A stretch of DNA of 30,000 nucleotides from Prorocentrum cordatum (Eukaryota; Sar; Dinophyceae; Prorocentrales; Prorocentraceae). Both the position numbers and the translations under genes were made by a program. Below are positions 1-9,237 of this stretch, one piece after another (within the stretch, counting starts at the first letter, position 1; the number at the start of each line of letters is the position of its first letter). Below the pieces are notes generated by a model. The model had not been told where the DNA came from and ran no database searches. It saw only the letters and a program-made list of their open reading frames with translations. Location of the stretch: the NCBI GenBank assembly GCA_963575745.1, contig CAUYUJ010014609.1, positions 227,501 to 257,500 of the forward strand. Reading direction: 5' to 3'.

Positions 1-134
1 AGAGGAGGGAGGAGGAGAGGAGGAGGCGGAGGAGGAGGAGGAGGAGGAGGAGGAGGAGAGGAGGAGGGGGGAGGAGGAGGAGGAGAGGGAGGAGGAGGAG
101 GAGGAGGAGGAGGAGGAGGAGGAGGAGGAGGAGG
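1..134. repeat. (GGA)n purine-rich microsatellite
   Basis: Almost pure GGA/GAG triplets with occasional GGG or GA interruptions; it runs off the left edge. The plus strand is purine-only, so it reads as poly-Glu, poly-Gly or poly-Arg depending on frame. No real protein is implied. Confidence 0.95.
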
Positions 135-1405
135 CTGTTCTTCAAAACCCCCTTCAGGTCCCCCCCCCAGAGCCAACCGCCCGACCGACATGAGATCGGG
201 TCCGACCCATCCCTTGTCCGGCTTGCCTACACCGAGACGCCAGCGACGAGCCCCGACTCCAGCTCACAACTCCGCGCGGTCGCCTCCGCAAATCTTCGGC
301 CGGGAACCGCTCAGAACCGTGCGAACTGATCCGCGGGGGCGTGGGCAAAAAGGGGCATGAAACACGCAGCTTCACCACAGGATCGTTGACCTGCAAGCTT
401 GTAATCCGACTATCCGTCCAGCCCTTCCAGGGGGCACCTGTTCGAAGCGATTGACCCCAGCGCATGTGCCCGAGGGCCCGTGCCGGCTGCTACAACCCCA
501 ACGGCCTTATCCACGTCCCCCTGTATCATATTGTTGCCATCCGACCGTGCACACTGCTATGTTATCATAAGTCCTTCATCCAAACACTGTCCCTGCCTCT
601 TCGTCCCCTCCCCCGTCTCTGCCTATACCCTCCTTGCTAATCGTCTTCCAATTCTAGATCTGCTCATCTTCGCGCTCGACCGTCTTACCATCCTGCTCCT
701 CCCCTGTCCTCGCCCTCCTCCTCCTCCTCCTCCTCCTCCTCCTCCTCCTCTCCCTTCGCTCCGCGTACATCTCCCAAATGGCTCTCCCTTCGTCCTGAAA
801 GGGACGGCGGTAGAGCGTCAGCCACCTGCACAAGATCCGCAATTCGCGGATCGCCACTGTACATGGGAAGAAAAAAACATTCGCCAGCTCCCACTGGAGA
901 CTCTGGGCAGCCCAGGCAAGCGCTCCCACTGTTCTGCTCATTTTCTTCCTCTCCTTTATTGAGTGACGTGGAAGACGGCAACGACAATCGATCGGTGGCC
1001 TTGAATCGCCGACTGGCCGTGAACAGCACGAGGGCCACGACCCCCTTGGCCAAGGGAGGACCGATCAACGCAATAGCCGAAGGCCTTCAGGACCGGCAGC
1101 GCGGCCGACACCCTCAGGACGTTTACGTGCACGTCGACAAGAGCTCATCTCTCTGGGACGAAGGTTGTGCTGCAGTCGCGCCACAGTAGGGGTGTTGCCA
1201 CAACGAGCCCTGGACGAGGACCGAAAGGCCTTGTGGCCCCAGCTCCCGGCCGCGCCCGGATGCACCAGGATCGCCAGAGGCAGACCCGTGCATCAAGAGG
1301 TAATTGACCCAGGTTTCCTGATAGGACGTGAGCTTCATTCGTCAAAGGCTCAACGACTTCTGCCGTCCTTCGACTCGCGCTGGAGCGGCTGCGAGTTGCT
1401 CCAAC
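135..1405. other. No recognisable gene; contains a short (CTC)n tract at 714-751
   Basis: Several 60-160 codon frames are open here on both strands, but their composition is Pro/Arg/Ser-rich, they overlap each other antisense, and none shows a domain, signal peptide or compositional shift typical of coding sequence. I see no RNA gene. Confidence 0.6.
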
Positions 1406-1412
1406 TTTCCCT

Positions 1413-1525
1413 GGGAATCTCTGGATGTACCTGGATTTACCCGGATGTATCTCGATGTCCCTGGATTTACCTGGATGTATCTAGATTTATCTGCATTCTT
1501 CTGGATTCATCTGGTTCGACCCCCA
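1413..1525. repeat. Degenerate ~10-bp minisatellite (CTGGATTTAC / CTGGATGTAT)
   Basis: Units of the form CTGGATKTAYC recur about ten times with point differences, for example CTGGATGTAC, CTGGATTTAC, CCGGATGTAT and CTAGATTTAT. The open frames crossing it are repeat-derived. Confidence 0.8.
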
Positions 1526-1567
1526 CACGTCGATGGGCCAAAAGTCGACAAGCCCTTCGGGACTCAT

Positions 1568-1683
1568 GTAGACGAACCAGACTGCTCTCGTCTGTGCTGA
1601 GCGGCTGGTAGGTGTTGACACAAGGGCTGGTCAGATGAATTAGATTGCTCTTGTCTGTGCTGAGTGGCGCGGGGCGCACAAGG
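1568..1683. repeat. Two-copy ~64-bp tandem duplication
   Basis: The block around AGACTGCTCTCGTCTGTGCT (from 1580) recurs as AGATTGCTCTTGTCTGTGCT (from 1642), with matching sequence on both sides. The differences are mostly C/T transitions. Confidence 0.75.
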
Positions 1684-1747
1684 ACATCCGCATAAGGGGG
1701 TTCAACGTCAAAACGCCTACGCTGGTGCCTTGCGCGCTTCTGCCAAG

Positions 1748-1796
1748 GAGGGGGAGGAGGAGGAGGAGGAGGAGGAGGAGGAGGAGGAGGAGGAGG
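1748..1796. repeat. (GGA)n microsatellite
   Basis: A nearly perfect run of GGA triplets between GC-rich unique sequence. Confidence 0.9.
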
Positions 1797-1943
1797 CGCC
1801 CGCCCAGTCTGGCACCTCTGAGCTGCAAGGAGGGCCCGAGAGTCGCCGAGGGTCCCTGCCCATGCGAGACCCTTTGAGGGTGCCGACGGGCGGCGCCTGT
1901 GGGGACCTGTGGGCGAACGCGTGGGCACCGCGGCCCGCAGCAG

Positions 1944-2251
1944 TTTTTCCTCCTCCTCCTCCTCCTCCTCATCTCTCTCTTTCCCCTCCTCCTCCTCCTC
2001 CTCCTCCTCCTCCTCCTCCTCCTCCTCCTCCCTCCTCCTCCTCCTCCTCCTCCTCCCCTCCTCCTCCTCCTCCTCCTCCTCCTCGACCTCTTTCCCTCCT
2101 CCTCCTCCTCCTCCTCCCTCCTCCTCCTCCTCCTCCTCCTCCTCCTCCTCCTCCACCTCCTTCTCCTCCTTCTCCTCCTCCTCCTCCTCCTCCTCCACCC
2201 TCCACGCTCCACGCTCCTCCTCCTCCTCCTCCTCCTCCTCCTCCTCCTCCG
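1944..2251. repeat. Long (CTC)n array with embedded spacers
   Basis: About 300 bp of CTC/CCT triplets interrupted by short non-triplet pieces. One is CACCCTCCACGCTCCACGCT near 2194, related to the spacer found in the array at 3478-3774. The Pro, Leu and Ser homopolymer frames on the plus strand and the Glu, Gly and Arg frames on the minus strand are products of the repeat. Confidence 0.95.
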
Positions 2252-2317
2252 TGTCCCTCCCTTTCGTTCCCCCCGGCACAGGAGGAGCACCCGCTTGTTG
2301 GCTGGAGGCCTCCCTCA

Positions 2318-2468
2318 TGGGGTCCGAGAAGATGGGGTCGGCGGATTGTGCTGCATCGCCGATGTACCGCCGCCGTCTGCGTGGAGAAGGTCGGGCTCCA
2401 CATCGAGCCGCACCGCGGATGCATTCGCGATGCGGCGCGATCCTCCGACCCCATCTACTCGGACCCCG
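2318..2468. mobile_element. Fold-back (long inverted repeat) element, ~151 bp
   Basis: The left arm begins GGGGTCCGAGAAGATGGGGT and the right arm, read on the other strand, begins GGGGTCCGAGTAGATGGGGT. The arms stay similar for roughly 60 bp (both continue through GGAT, GCATCGC and a CCGC-containing stretch) and leave a short centre near 2390-2400. This is the structure of a MITE or fold-back element. I find no convincing target duplication, so an inverted duplication is an alternative. Confidence 0.6.
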
Positions 2469-2489
2469 TTTTTGGAAGCCTAGGTTGGC

Positions 2490-3470
2490 CTGGGTTGCGT
2501 GCGCGGATCTGCGCGGATTTCGTCGCAGTGCGCTGAACCCCCCTTCCTGGCGCGCGGAGCGCGCCTGGGGCGGTGCGGGGGGCTCTGCCAGGAGGGTCCA
2601 GCGCGCATCCAAGAAATCCGCGCGGAGTTCGCATGGTTACTCAGTTGATTCTTCTTCGATGTGAGCGAACGTTTGGGCACAGCTGCCTGCAGATCGGAGG
2701 TTGCTGAGGTGCCAGTGGCCCAAGGTTCCCTCAGCTTCTCGCTCGATTCTGGATTCCCCGAGGCCCTGTGGGCCACGTGAAGGGTGCTCTATAGAGGCCG
2801 TGGGGGCATCCTTGGAACTCCTGGGCGGCACCTGGGGCCAGGGGATGTCCAGCACCACCCGAACAGATCCCCCTTGAGATCCGACGCAGCGAAACAAAAA
2901 CGACGACACTGGAAGAGAAACCGCGCCTGGAGCCCTGGACTCGGGAGCGGCCAAGAGGTCCAAGAGGGGGGGGGTGCAAATCATGACCGGCGGCATGTGC
3001 GCGGCCAAGCGGGGGGGCGAGGGACGTGATGAAATGAGAAGAGGCGCCATGAAATCTGGGGAAATATCATGGCCCGCGTTATGACATCCACCCACATCAG
3101 TCATCACCCCCCTCTTTGCCGCCCCCGATTGACCCCGTCTCTCTGCGTCGTGCTGCGAGCCGGACCGACCTGCGCAGGCCCCGGGCCCCGAAAAACAACG
3201 AGGGCGCCCGGCTCGGAGAGAGCTCCAGCGCCAGGATCTCGAGGGGTCCAACGGCCCGCTGGCTGGCCGGATCCGCGTGCGCACCCGCGCGGGCCACATC
3301 ACGCCTCCTCCCTGCAGCCGACGTTCCTGTGCGCGGGCAGCAGCGGGCGGCAGCCGGGAGCGCGCGCGGGCGGCGGAGCCGAGGCGCCCTCTTCCTGGCC
3401 TCTTGGCGGGGCTCTTGCTCCTTCTTGGCGCACGCTGCGCGGACTTCCTGTAACAGCATTGAGCGTGAAA
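2490..3470. other. No recognisable gene
   Basis: GC-rich sequence with overlapping antisense open frames (about 80-220 codons) of Arg/Pro/Gly-rich composition. No domain or coherent start could be supported. Confidence 0.55.
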
Positions 3471-3477
3471 GGCTCTT

Positions 3478-3774
3478 GCTCCTCCTCCTCCTCCTCCTCC
3501 TCCTCCTCCTCCTCCTCCTCCTCCTCCTCCTCCTCCTCCCCCTCCTCCTCCTCCCCCTCCTCCCCCTCCTCCTCCTCAACCCTCCACGCTCCTCCTCCTC
3601 CTCCTCCCCCTCCTCCTCCTCCTCCCCCACCTCCTCCCTCCTCCTCCTCCTCCTCCTCTTCCTCCTCCTCCTCCTCCTCCCCCTCCTCCTCAACCCTCCA
3701 CGCTCCTCCTCCTCCTCATCCTCCTCCTCCTCACCCTCCTCCTCAACCCTCCACGCTCCTCCTCCTCCTCCCCA
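3478..3774. repeat. (CTC)n array with a recurring CAACCCTCCACGCT spacer
   Basis: The triplet array contains the same 14-bp non-triplet spacer three times, at 3577-3590, 3691-3704 and 3744-3757, each followed by CCTCCTCCTCC. The spacer shows that the array grew partly by copying larger units, not only by slippage of single triplets. Confidence 0.9.
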
Positions 3775-3927
3775 TCCCTTCAAGCATGCCCCCCAGCCGC
3801 CGACGTGCGCACCGGGCCGACCCTGCAGACCCCAAGGCCATCGAAGGCCTCCGTCGACTCCGGCGGGTCCGCGGAGCGGCGGCCGGGCACCCCCGCTTCG
3901 ATCGAACCCGCTGGGATGGGGCTTGCC

Positions 3928-4118
3928 TTATGTCGGGCGTGTCCCCCTACAGGGGGATTTTCGACGAAAAATAAAAAAATACCCCAAACATACCCCAAAA
4001 AAGACAAAACATTATCAAAAAATAGTCCCAAGACTATTTTGGGATTGTTTTGACTATTTTTGCGTACTTTTTAATTTTTCGCCAAAAATCTCCCTGTAGG
4101 GGGACAGGCCCGACTTAA
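3928..4118. mobile_element. Non-autonomous DNA transposon, family A, copy A1 (hAT-like MITE)
   Basis: A 191-bp element with terminal inverted repeats of about 34 bp. The left end is TTATGTCGGGCGTGTCCCCC and the right end, read on the other strand, is TTAAGTCGGGCCTGTCCCCC; both continue TACAGGG and reach GATTTT. It is flanked by an exact 8-bp direct repeat GGCTTGCC at 3920-3927 and 4119-4126. The interior is A/T-rich (many AAAAAT runs), unlike the GC-rich surroundings, and encodes nothing. An 8-bp target duplication is typical of hAT-type transposases, but the transposase family is an inference; none is encoded here. Related copies lie at 12248-12406 and 14308-14524. Confidence 0.88.
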
Positions 4119-4310
4119 GGCTTGCCCGTGGTCGCAGAAGTCCCCTCGCGGCCCGGTCGCCCGAGATCCCCTGGGTCCACGCCGCATCCGTAGGCGTCTG
4201 GGGCGGCACAGCAGTGCCCGGTGGGCACAGCACTGGGCGCCCATTCCGGGGAGCTCCCTGGAGACACTCGCTCCACTCGGGCGTCGGAGCTGCGTCGAAC
4301 GCCCGTCGAT

Positions 4311-4411
4311 TTGAGTCGACCCTGAGTCGACCCTGAGTCGAACCTGAGTCGCACTTGAGTCGAACTTGAGTCAAACCTGACTTGAGCCTGAGTGTCGAAC
4401 TGGAGTCGAAC
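4311..4411. repeat. ~10-11-bp minisatellite of CTGAGTCGAAC type
   Basis: GAGTCGACC, GAGTCGAAC, GAGTCGCAC and GAGTCAAAC units repeat about nine times with small changes. The TCGA core resembles that of the tandem arrays in repeat C (5511 and 11713). Confidence 0.8.
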
Positions 4412-4559
4412 CGATTCATTGGGTGTGGTGTGCCCCAGGGAAGCCCCCTAAACGCGCCAGAGGAGCAAAAGCAGTACGCTCGGAGCTCGAAGGTCGAGGA
4501 GCGTGTGCTGGAGCACGGGCGTGCACGGCAGGGAGACGTCAAAGAGGCCAGAAGCCAGG

Positions 4560-4861
4560 GAGCCTGGAGCCGGCGAAAGACCTTCCCGAACCGCTGTTTC
4601 ACCTGGAGCATGTCTTGCGACGCACAGGGACATACCAGCACTATGCGTCCTCCTTAGAGGCGTGCGGCCGACCCGAACATATAGTACACCCATCTTGTAG
4701 TATACCGGGAGCCCGGAGCCGGCGAAAGACGTGCCAGAACCGCTGTTCCACCTGGAGCATGTCTTGGAACGCACAAGGACATACCAGAACGATGTGTCCT
4801 CCTTGACGGCGCGCGTCAAGCCCGAACAGATATAGTAATTATACCCATCTTGTAGTATAGC
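4560..4861. repeat. ~149-bp tandem duplication, two copies
   Basis: The first copy starts GAGCCTGGAGCCGGCGAAAG at 4560 and the second GAGCCCGGAGCCGGCGAAAG at 4709. Both carry CACCTGGAGCATGTCTTG, a GGACATACCAG motif, and end with CCCATCTTGTAGTATA. The copies have diverged by substitutions and small indels. The open frames crossing both copies give a repeated peptide but show no other sign of coding. Confidence 0.85.
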
Positions 4862-4953
4862 GTTTCCCCAGCGGTGTGGCCAGAAGGCGCCCGCCACGAC
4901 GCACGCACTGTAAGACTTCTCGGTGCGCGCGTCGCCCCCTGGGGGGGGGGGCG

Positions 4954-4973
4954 ACGCACACACACACACACAC
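4954..4973. repeat. Short (CA)n tract
   Basis: About ten CA dinucleotides preceded by a run of ten G at 4941-4950. Confidence 0.85.
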
Positions 4974-5510
4974 AGTATTGGTATGTTGGGGGGACGCCGA
5001 TGTCGCTTCGTGCTGCCTCCTGCCTCCGGGCCACCCGGCCCCAGAGGTGGTCAAATTCGGCGCCCAGACTGATTACAGTGGGAGCCCGATCACAAGAGAC
5101 CTTCTCAAGAGAAACCCAACCCTGAGACCCCCCAGGGCGTCCATTCATGTGGCGTGGAGGGCGCCACGCTCTCCATCGGAAAAAGCACCGAAGCCCGAGA
5201 GACCCAGGGCACCCTGGCGGCAAGCCGGGTGCTCCTTCGCATGGATGTCCAGTGTACCCCCACTGTGCTCATCCTGGGGGGAGCTCTGGCCAGCACCTCG
5301 TGGCAGGTCCAGCCCACGGCGACGAGGAGGCGCGCGAGGCAGGCCGCGAGCGTCCCACGGCCTCGATGTCATCCGTCGGTCCTCGAGTCCGGATGCCCGC
5401 GTGCGCCCTCGCCCGCCCGCGAGCAGGATGCTGCTGCCCTGGCCCCTCCCGGCTGACCCCACAGCCCCCTCTTGGCACGAAGGAAGCGGGTCCCGAGGGA
5501 CAAAGACGCT

Positions 5511-5720
5511 TCGGTGGCAGCTCACGGGAGCCTCCCATACCATCTTGTCGGCCCCCGCGAATCGACGCTCGTCGGCGCTGAATCGACGCTCGTCGACGCT
5601 AAATCGACGCCACATCGACGCCAATTCTTTGCTAACCGACGCAGAATCGGCGCTGTCCCATCAACTCCCACACGATAATCGACGCTACAACTGGATTTAA
5701 AAGAGTATACCCCAGGCACC
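5511..5720. repeat. Dispersed composite repeat C, copy C1
   Basis: It has three parts shared in order with 11713-11905. The head is TCGGTGGCA followed by GAGCCTCCCATACCATCTT. The body is a tandem array of AATCGACGCT-like decamers. The tail contains ATAC followed by CCAGGC. Imperfect direct repeats containing GGCACG, GGGTCC and GAGGGA (about 5470-5500 and 5755-5785) lie on either side of C1. No coding capacity was recognised. It could be a non-autonomous element with an internal satellite. Confidence 0.75.
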
Positions 5721-5857
5721 CGTGCTCTGCTACCAGAACAGCCCCCCCTTCCCTCTCGGCACGGAGGAGACGGGTCCAGAGGGAAGCGGACCCTGGACCT
5801 TTGGGGGCGTTCTCCTCCCCCGGGCCAGGTCTCCGTCCCGAGCCCGTCCTATCTTAA

Positions 5858-6028
5858 CGGGCAAAGAACGGTAGAACATCAACTTGTACGCTGTCGGGGG
5901 CGCCTGTCCCAGGGCGGCTGGAAAGTTTCTACCCTTACGGTGGCACCGTAGGGGTCTAAACTTTCCAGCTGCCCAGGGGCAGGCGTCCCCGACGGCGGAA
6001 AATGTTATGTTATACCGTTCTTCGCCCG
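5858..6028. mobile_element. Fold-back element, ~171 bp, arms meeting near 5943
   Basis: The arms run inward from CGGGCAAAGAACGGTAGAAC at 5858 and, on the other strand, CGGGCGAAGAACGGTATAAC ending at 6028. They continue through similar CTGTCGGGG/CCGTCGGGG, GCCTG and GCTGGAAAGTTT blocks to a palindromic centre CGGTGGCACCG. Almost the whole element is inverted repeat. No clear target duplication was found. Open frames across it are not convincing genes. Confidence 0.75.
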
Positions 6029-6218
6029 CTGACCATCTGACGGCCGAGGGAGGCCCGGGGAGGGCCCTGCAACATCCCGAGCTCTTTCTCACGCCGCAGC
6101 GCGGCAGAGCCTGTCCGCACGCCTGCTCGGGCACGCGGGACGACGGCATTGATTGCGCATTGCCGGGATGCAAGATGGGAAGGAAGGATAAGCGAGCAAG
6201 GACCGAGAACAAAAAACG

Positions 6219-6286
6219 TGTTCTTAGAACATGAACCGATGTGTTTTAACACAAACCAATATCGGCCAGAAATGTTCTAAGAACAT
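6219..6286. repeat. Pair of near-palindromic TGTTCTTAGAACAT motifs in inverted orientation
   Basis: TGTTCTTAGAACAT at 6219-6232 and ATGTTCTAAGAACAT at 6272-6286 can pair. A TGTTTTAACACA palindrome (6242-6253) lies between them. It may be the remnant of a small hairpin element. Confidence 0.5.
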
Positions 6287-6455
6287 TCTAGTGCGGACCA
6301 CAAAAGGTCTTAGAGCACTCTTTGGAGGGCCTGTAGGCAAGCCGGGACGCCTCGCCACTGCCTGAGGGGGAAAAAAAAGAGGAGCGGCCGCGGGAGGACG
6401 GGGAAGGAGCTATAGAGCGCTCACGCAGCGGCAGCGGGGACCGCAGCGGGGCGCG

Positions 6456-6776
<321 letters not shown>

Positions 6777-6939
6777 CAGAGTCCCAAGCTTCTCAAGGCG
6801 CGGTCCCTGGAGGTCCCGACCCCTTTCGCCAGTGCCGTTCTTTCATCCCGAGTCGCTTTCGACGGGCCCGCGACCCCGCGACGGCTCCCTGAGGCCGAAA
6901 ACGGTCCAAAACCTCCCGTTTTGGTTTTGTCTCGGGGAT

Positions 6940-7145
6940 CTTCTGACCCGGGTCAATCCAGACCCGCGTCTGTCAGGCCTTGCGGCATCCTAAGAGATCC
7001 TGCAAGAACCTGCACCCAAACCTGGGTCCATGCACCCTGCTACATCCTGAGGGATCCTGCAGGATCCTGCACCCAAACCCGGGCCCTGCAGGATCCTGCG
7101 AGATCCGGAACTCTGACTGACCCCCGCTGGCATTGCCCCCCGTCT
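6940..7145. repeat. Dispersed repeat D, copy D1 (ATCCTGCAGGATCC-rich)
   Basis: GACCCGGGTCAATCCAGACC is followed by several AGGATCCTGCA units and a CTGACTGACCCCCG tail. The same components recur at 13143-13365. ATCCTGCAGGAT is palindromic, so the unit can fold. Confidence 0.7.
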
Positions 7146-7360
7146 CTGGAGCCCCGACTGTCCACGCCGCGAGCACGAGTTGTGGTCAGAACCCCTTCGC
7201 CTCACGGCGGCCCTCCCCTCGGGGGGGCGCGCGGGCGGCAGGGGGCCGCCCCGCCCGCGCCTGTGGGTGCAGCACCACTCCTGCCGGCGGGGGCGGGGCG
7301 GGGCGACGCTCCCCTGCCCTTCCAGGAAGGCCGAAACAATTGCTCCGGGACCTTGATTTA

Positions 7361-7511
7361 CCAGCCTCGAACGTATCCCTATCCCTAAGATTGACACGCC
7401 AAAAGGCGATGACAATCTTAGGGATTCGCCCTCAAAAATAAGGGAATCCCTGAGATTGGCATCGTGATGAGGATGTGCCCAGCATAGGGATAGGGATATG
7501 TTCCAGGCTGG
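7361..7511. mobile_element. Non-autonomous DNA transposon, family B, copy B1
   Basis: A 151-bp element with 27-bp terminal inverted repeats matching at 25 positions. The left end starts CCAGCCTCGAACGTATCCCT and the right end, on the other strand, CCAGCCTGGAACATATCCCT; both continue ATCCCTA. A nearly identical copy is at 14116-14267. Flanks are TTA on the left and CAA on the right, so any 3-bp target duplication has decayed here. The interior contains a CCTAAGATTG / CAATCTTAGG hairpin and no gene. Confidence 0.85.
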
Positions 7512-7604
7512 CAACTGATGCCCAGCAGTCCAGTGGAGGTCTCAAGCAGCCCAGGGAACTCGGTGGGTCTGGAGGACTCTCGCGTGGCAACCTGCCAGGT
7601 CAGG

Positions 7605-7720
7605 GTCGTGCCCCTGCGCGCGCGCGAAGAGCGCGGCGCTCGTGCCCCTGCGCGCGCCGCGCTCGTGCCGCGCAGGGGCACCGCGGCACGCTGGCGCGCG
7701 CGGCGCCAAGACTGGACAAG
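7605..7720. repeat. GC-rich direct and inverted repeat cluster
   Basis: CGTGCCCCTGCGCGCG occurs twice, and GCGCAGGGGCAC follows in inverted orientation, within a CG-alternating tract that would fold strongly. No gene was recognised. Confidence 0.6.
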
Positions 7721-7743
7721 CGCGCTCGAAGACTCGCAGAGTA

Positions 7744-7852
7744 ACTACTCGCAAATGGCCTGGATCCGCCGCGGGGGACTTGCGAGAAATGACATCGAAG
7801 CAGACATGTGTTTTTTTTTCGGACGTTCGCGAGTGGGCACTTTGCGAGTAGT
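7744..7852. repeat. Short terminal-inverted-repeat candidate, ~109 bp
   Basis: ACTACTCGCAAA at 7744-7755 is exactly complementary to TTTGCGAGTAGT at 7841-7852. The arms are only 12 bp perfect and there is no clear target duplication, so this could be chance or an old MITE. Confidence 0.35.
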
Positions 7853-7859
7853 GGAACGC

Positions 7860-9237
7860 GCTCGGTGAAAGACAAGGATAGCATCGAAAATCTCTGGAAT
7901 CCGGAGGCTCTGGAGAATGTAACGGCCGCCGCGGCCGCCTGTGAGCGTTCCGGATCGGTCTTAAGAGCGAAGAGGCCCCCTGAGACGGCCCACAAGGCCT
8001 CCCAGTGTATCGCCAAAAAAACCCCAAGTGGCCAAAATCATTCATTTTCTGGTGGTGCAGGATTCGGCCGTTTGCTCACACTCGGGTTTCCGACTGCCCA
8101 AAAAGCCGCCGAAATGCCTCCCACGACATATCAACGAACAACCATGAAGCCTGTGACCCACAACCACTAGAGAATGCCCACAGAACCCCATCTCAGATCC
8201 CCCCCAACAACAAAACACGCGCCAGAAGAACCCGATGACAGTTCAACGTATCCCCCAGAACCGCGACGGTGCTCTTACACAGCTACACATCCGCTAAGAG
8301 CGCCCCAAGCGGGATAAAACCGGCGGATTCAACGGGATTCCGAAGCTTCGGACCAGTTTTTCGACCAGATATACCAGCGCCGATCTAGCATTGAACCTCA
8401 CAGGAAATCCATACTAAATTCTGTATGTGATAATAAACAGACAGTGCCCCCAACCCTTTGGGAGGGGACCTAAGTTATGCTTGGGGACGGGGGGCATTGT
8501 CTGCACGTGCGTCGAACCTAACCGCCCAGATGTACGATCCCTAACGCGAAGACGAGGGCCCCAGTGAGGCCACGTCTTCATCTTGTGATTAGGGTCGGGG
8601 GTCCATTTATTCCCGATGGTGCAAATATCTGTCGGTGGCGCCGAGTGGAATCGAATGGCGAAGCGCCGCGGCGCAGCTTCGGCGCCGCCAAGCGGAGGCC
8701 TCGGCGCCCCGGGGAAACCCCAAACGCGGCCGCCGACGGCCTGTCTGAGCGCCTGCCGCGGCCGTGCACGCGGAAGGACTTCGGCGGCTGCGACAAGGGC
8801 GGATCGCACAGGGGGGACCATCACTTGATGGGCGGACTCCCCACCACCAGTGCCAAGAGGTAGGGGGGGCAAGAGAGGAGGAGGATACTGAATACTGAAA
8901 CTCCGAAGAGGATGGGGCTCACGCCAGTCGAACGCAGGCCGCGCATGGCGCCTGCGCGCTCGCAGCGCCAAGCAACATTCGGCCGTCGATAGACAGCTCG
9001 GCATCAACCGTAAGAGAATATTGTGCCAACAGACCCGATGCGGCGTCGACCTTCCAAGGCTGTTGGGAGGATACCGTGCACGCTGCAAAATGCCCAGTGC
9101 GCGGCTCATACTGCGCGGTGGCCGCCAGGCGCTGGGATGCCTGCCCCGTGGACAGCCGCATCGGGCCCAGCGCGCCCCTCAAGGGCTGGCCACCGTGTCT
9201 ACCCAGGCGCTGGGATACAGAGCCTCGGCTGGCTGTG
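7860..9237. other. No recognisable gene
   Basis: Open frames of 60-230 codons on both strands show no domain, and their composition follows GC content. A 15-bp motif, CCAGGCGCTGGGATR, occurs at 9126 and 9200. Part of 9100-9237 may be the 3' untranslated region of the retrogene that ends at 9238. I see no poly(A)-derived tract marking its end. Confidence 0.5.

Noticed and set aside
1467-2612. Large Glu/Arg/Pro-rich open frames on both strands
   Set aside because: Homopolymers arise from the CTC array, and the flanking parts are the two arms of the fold-back element read as peptide.
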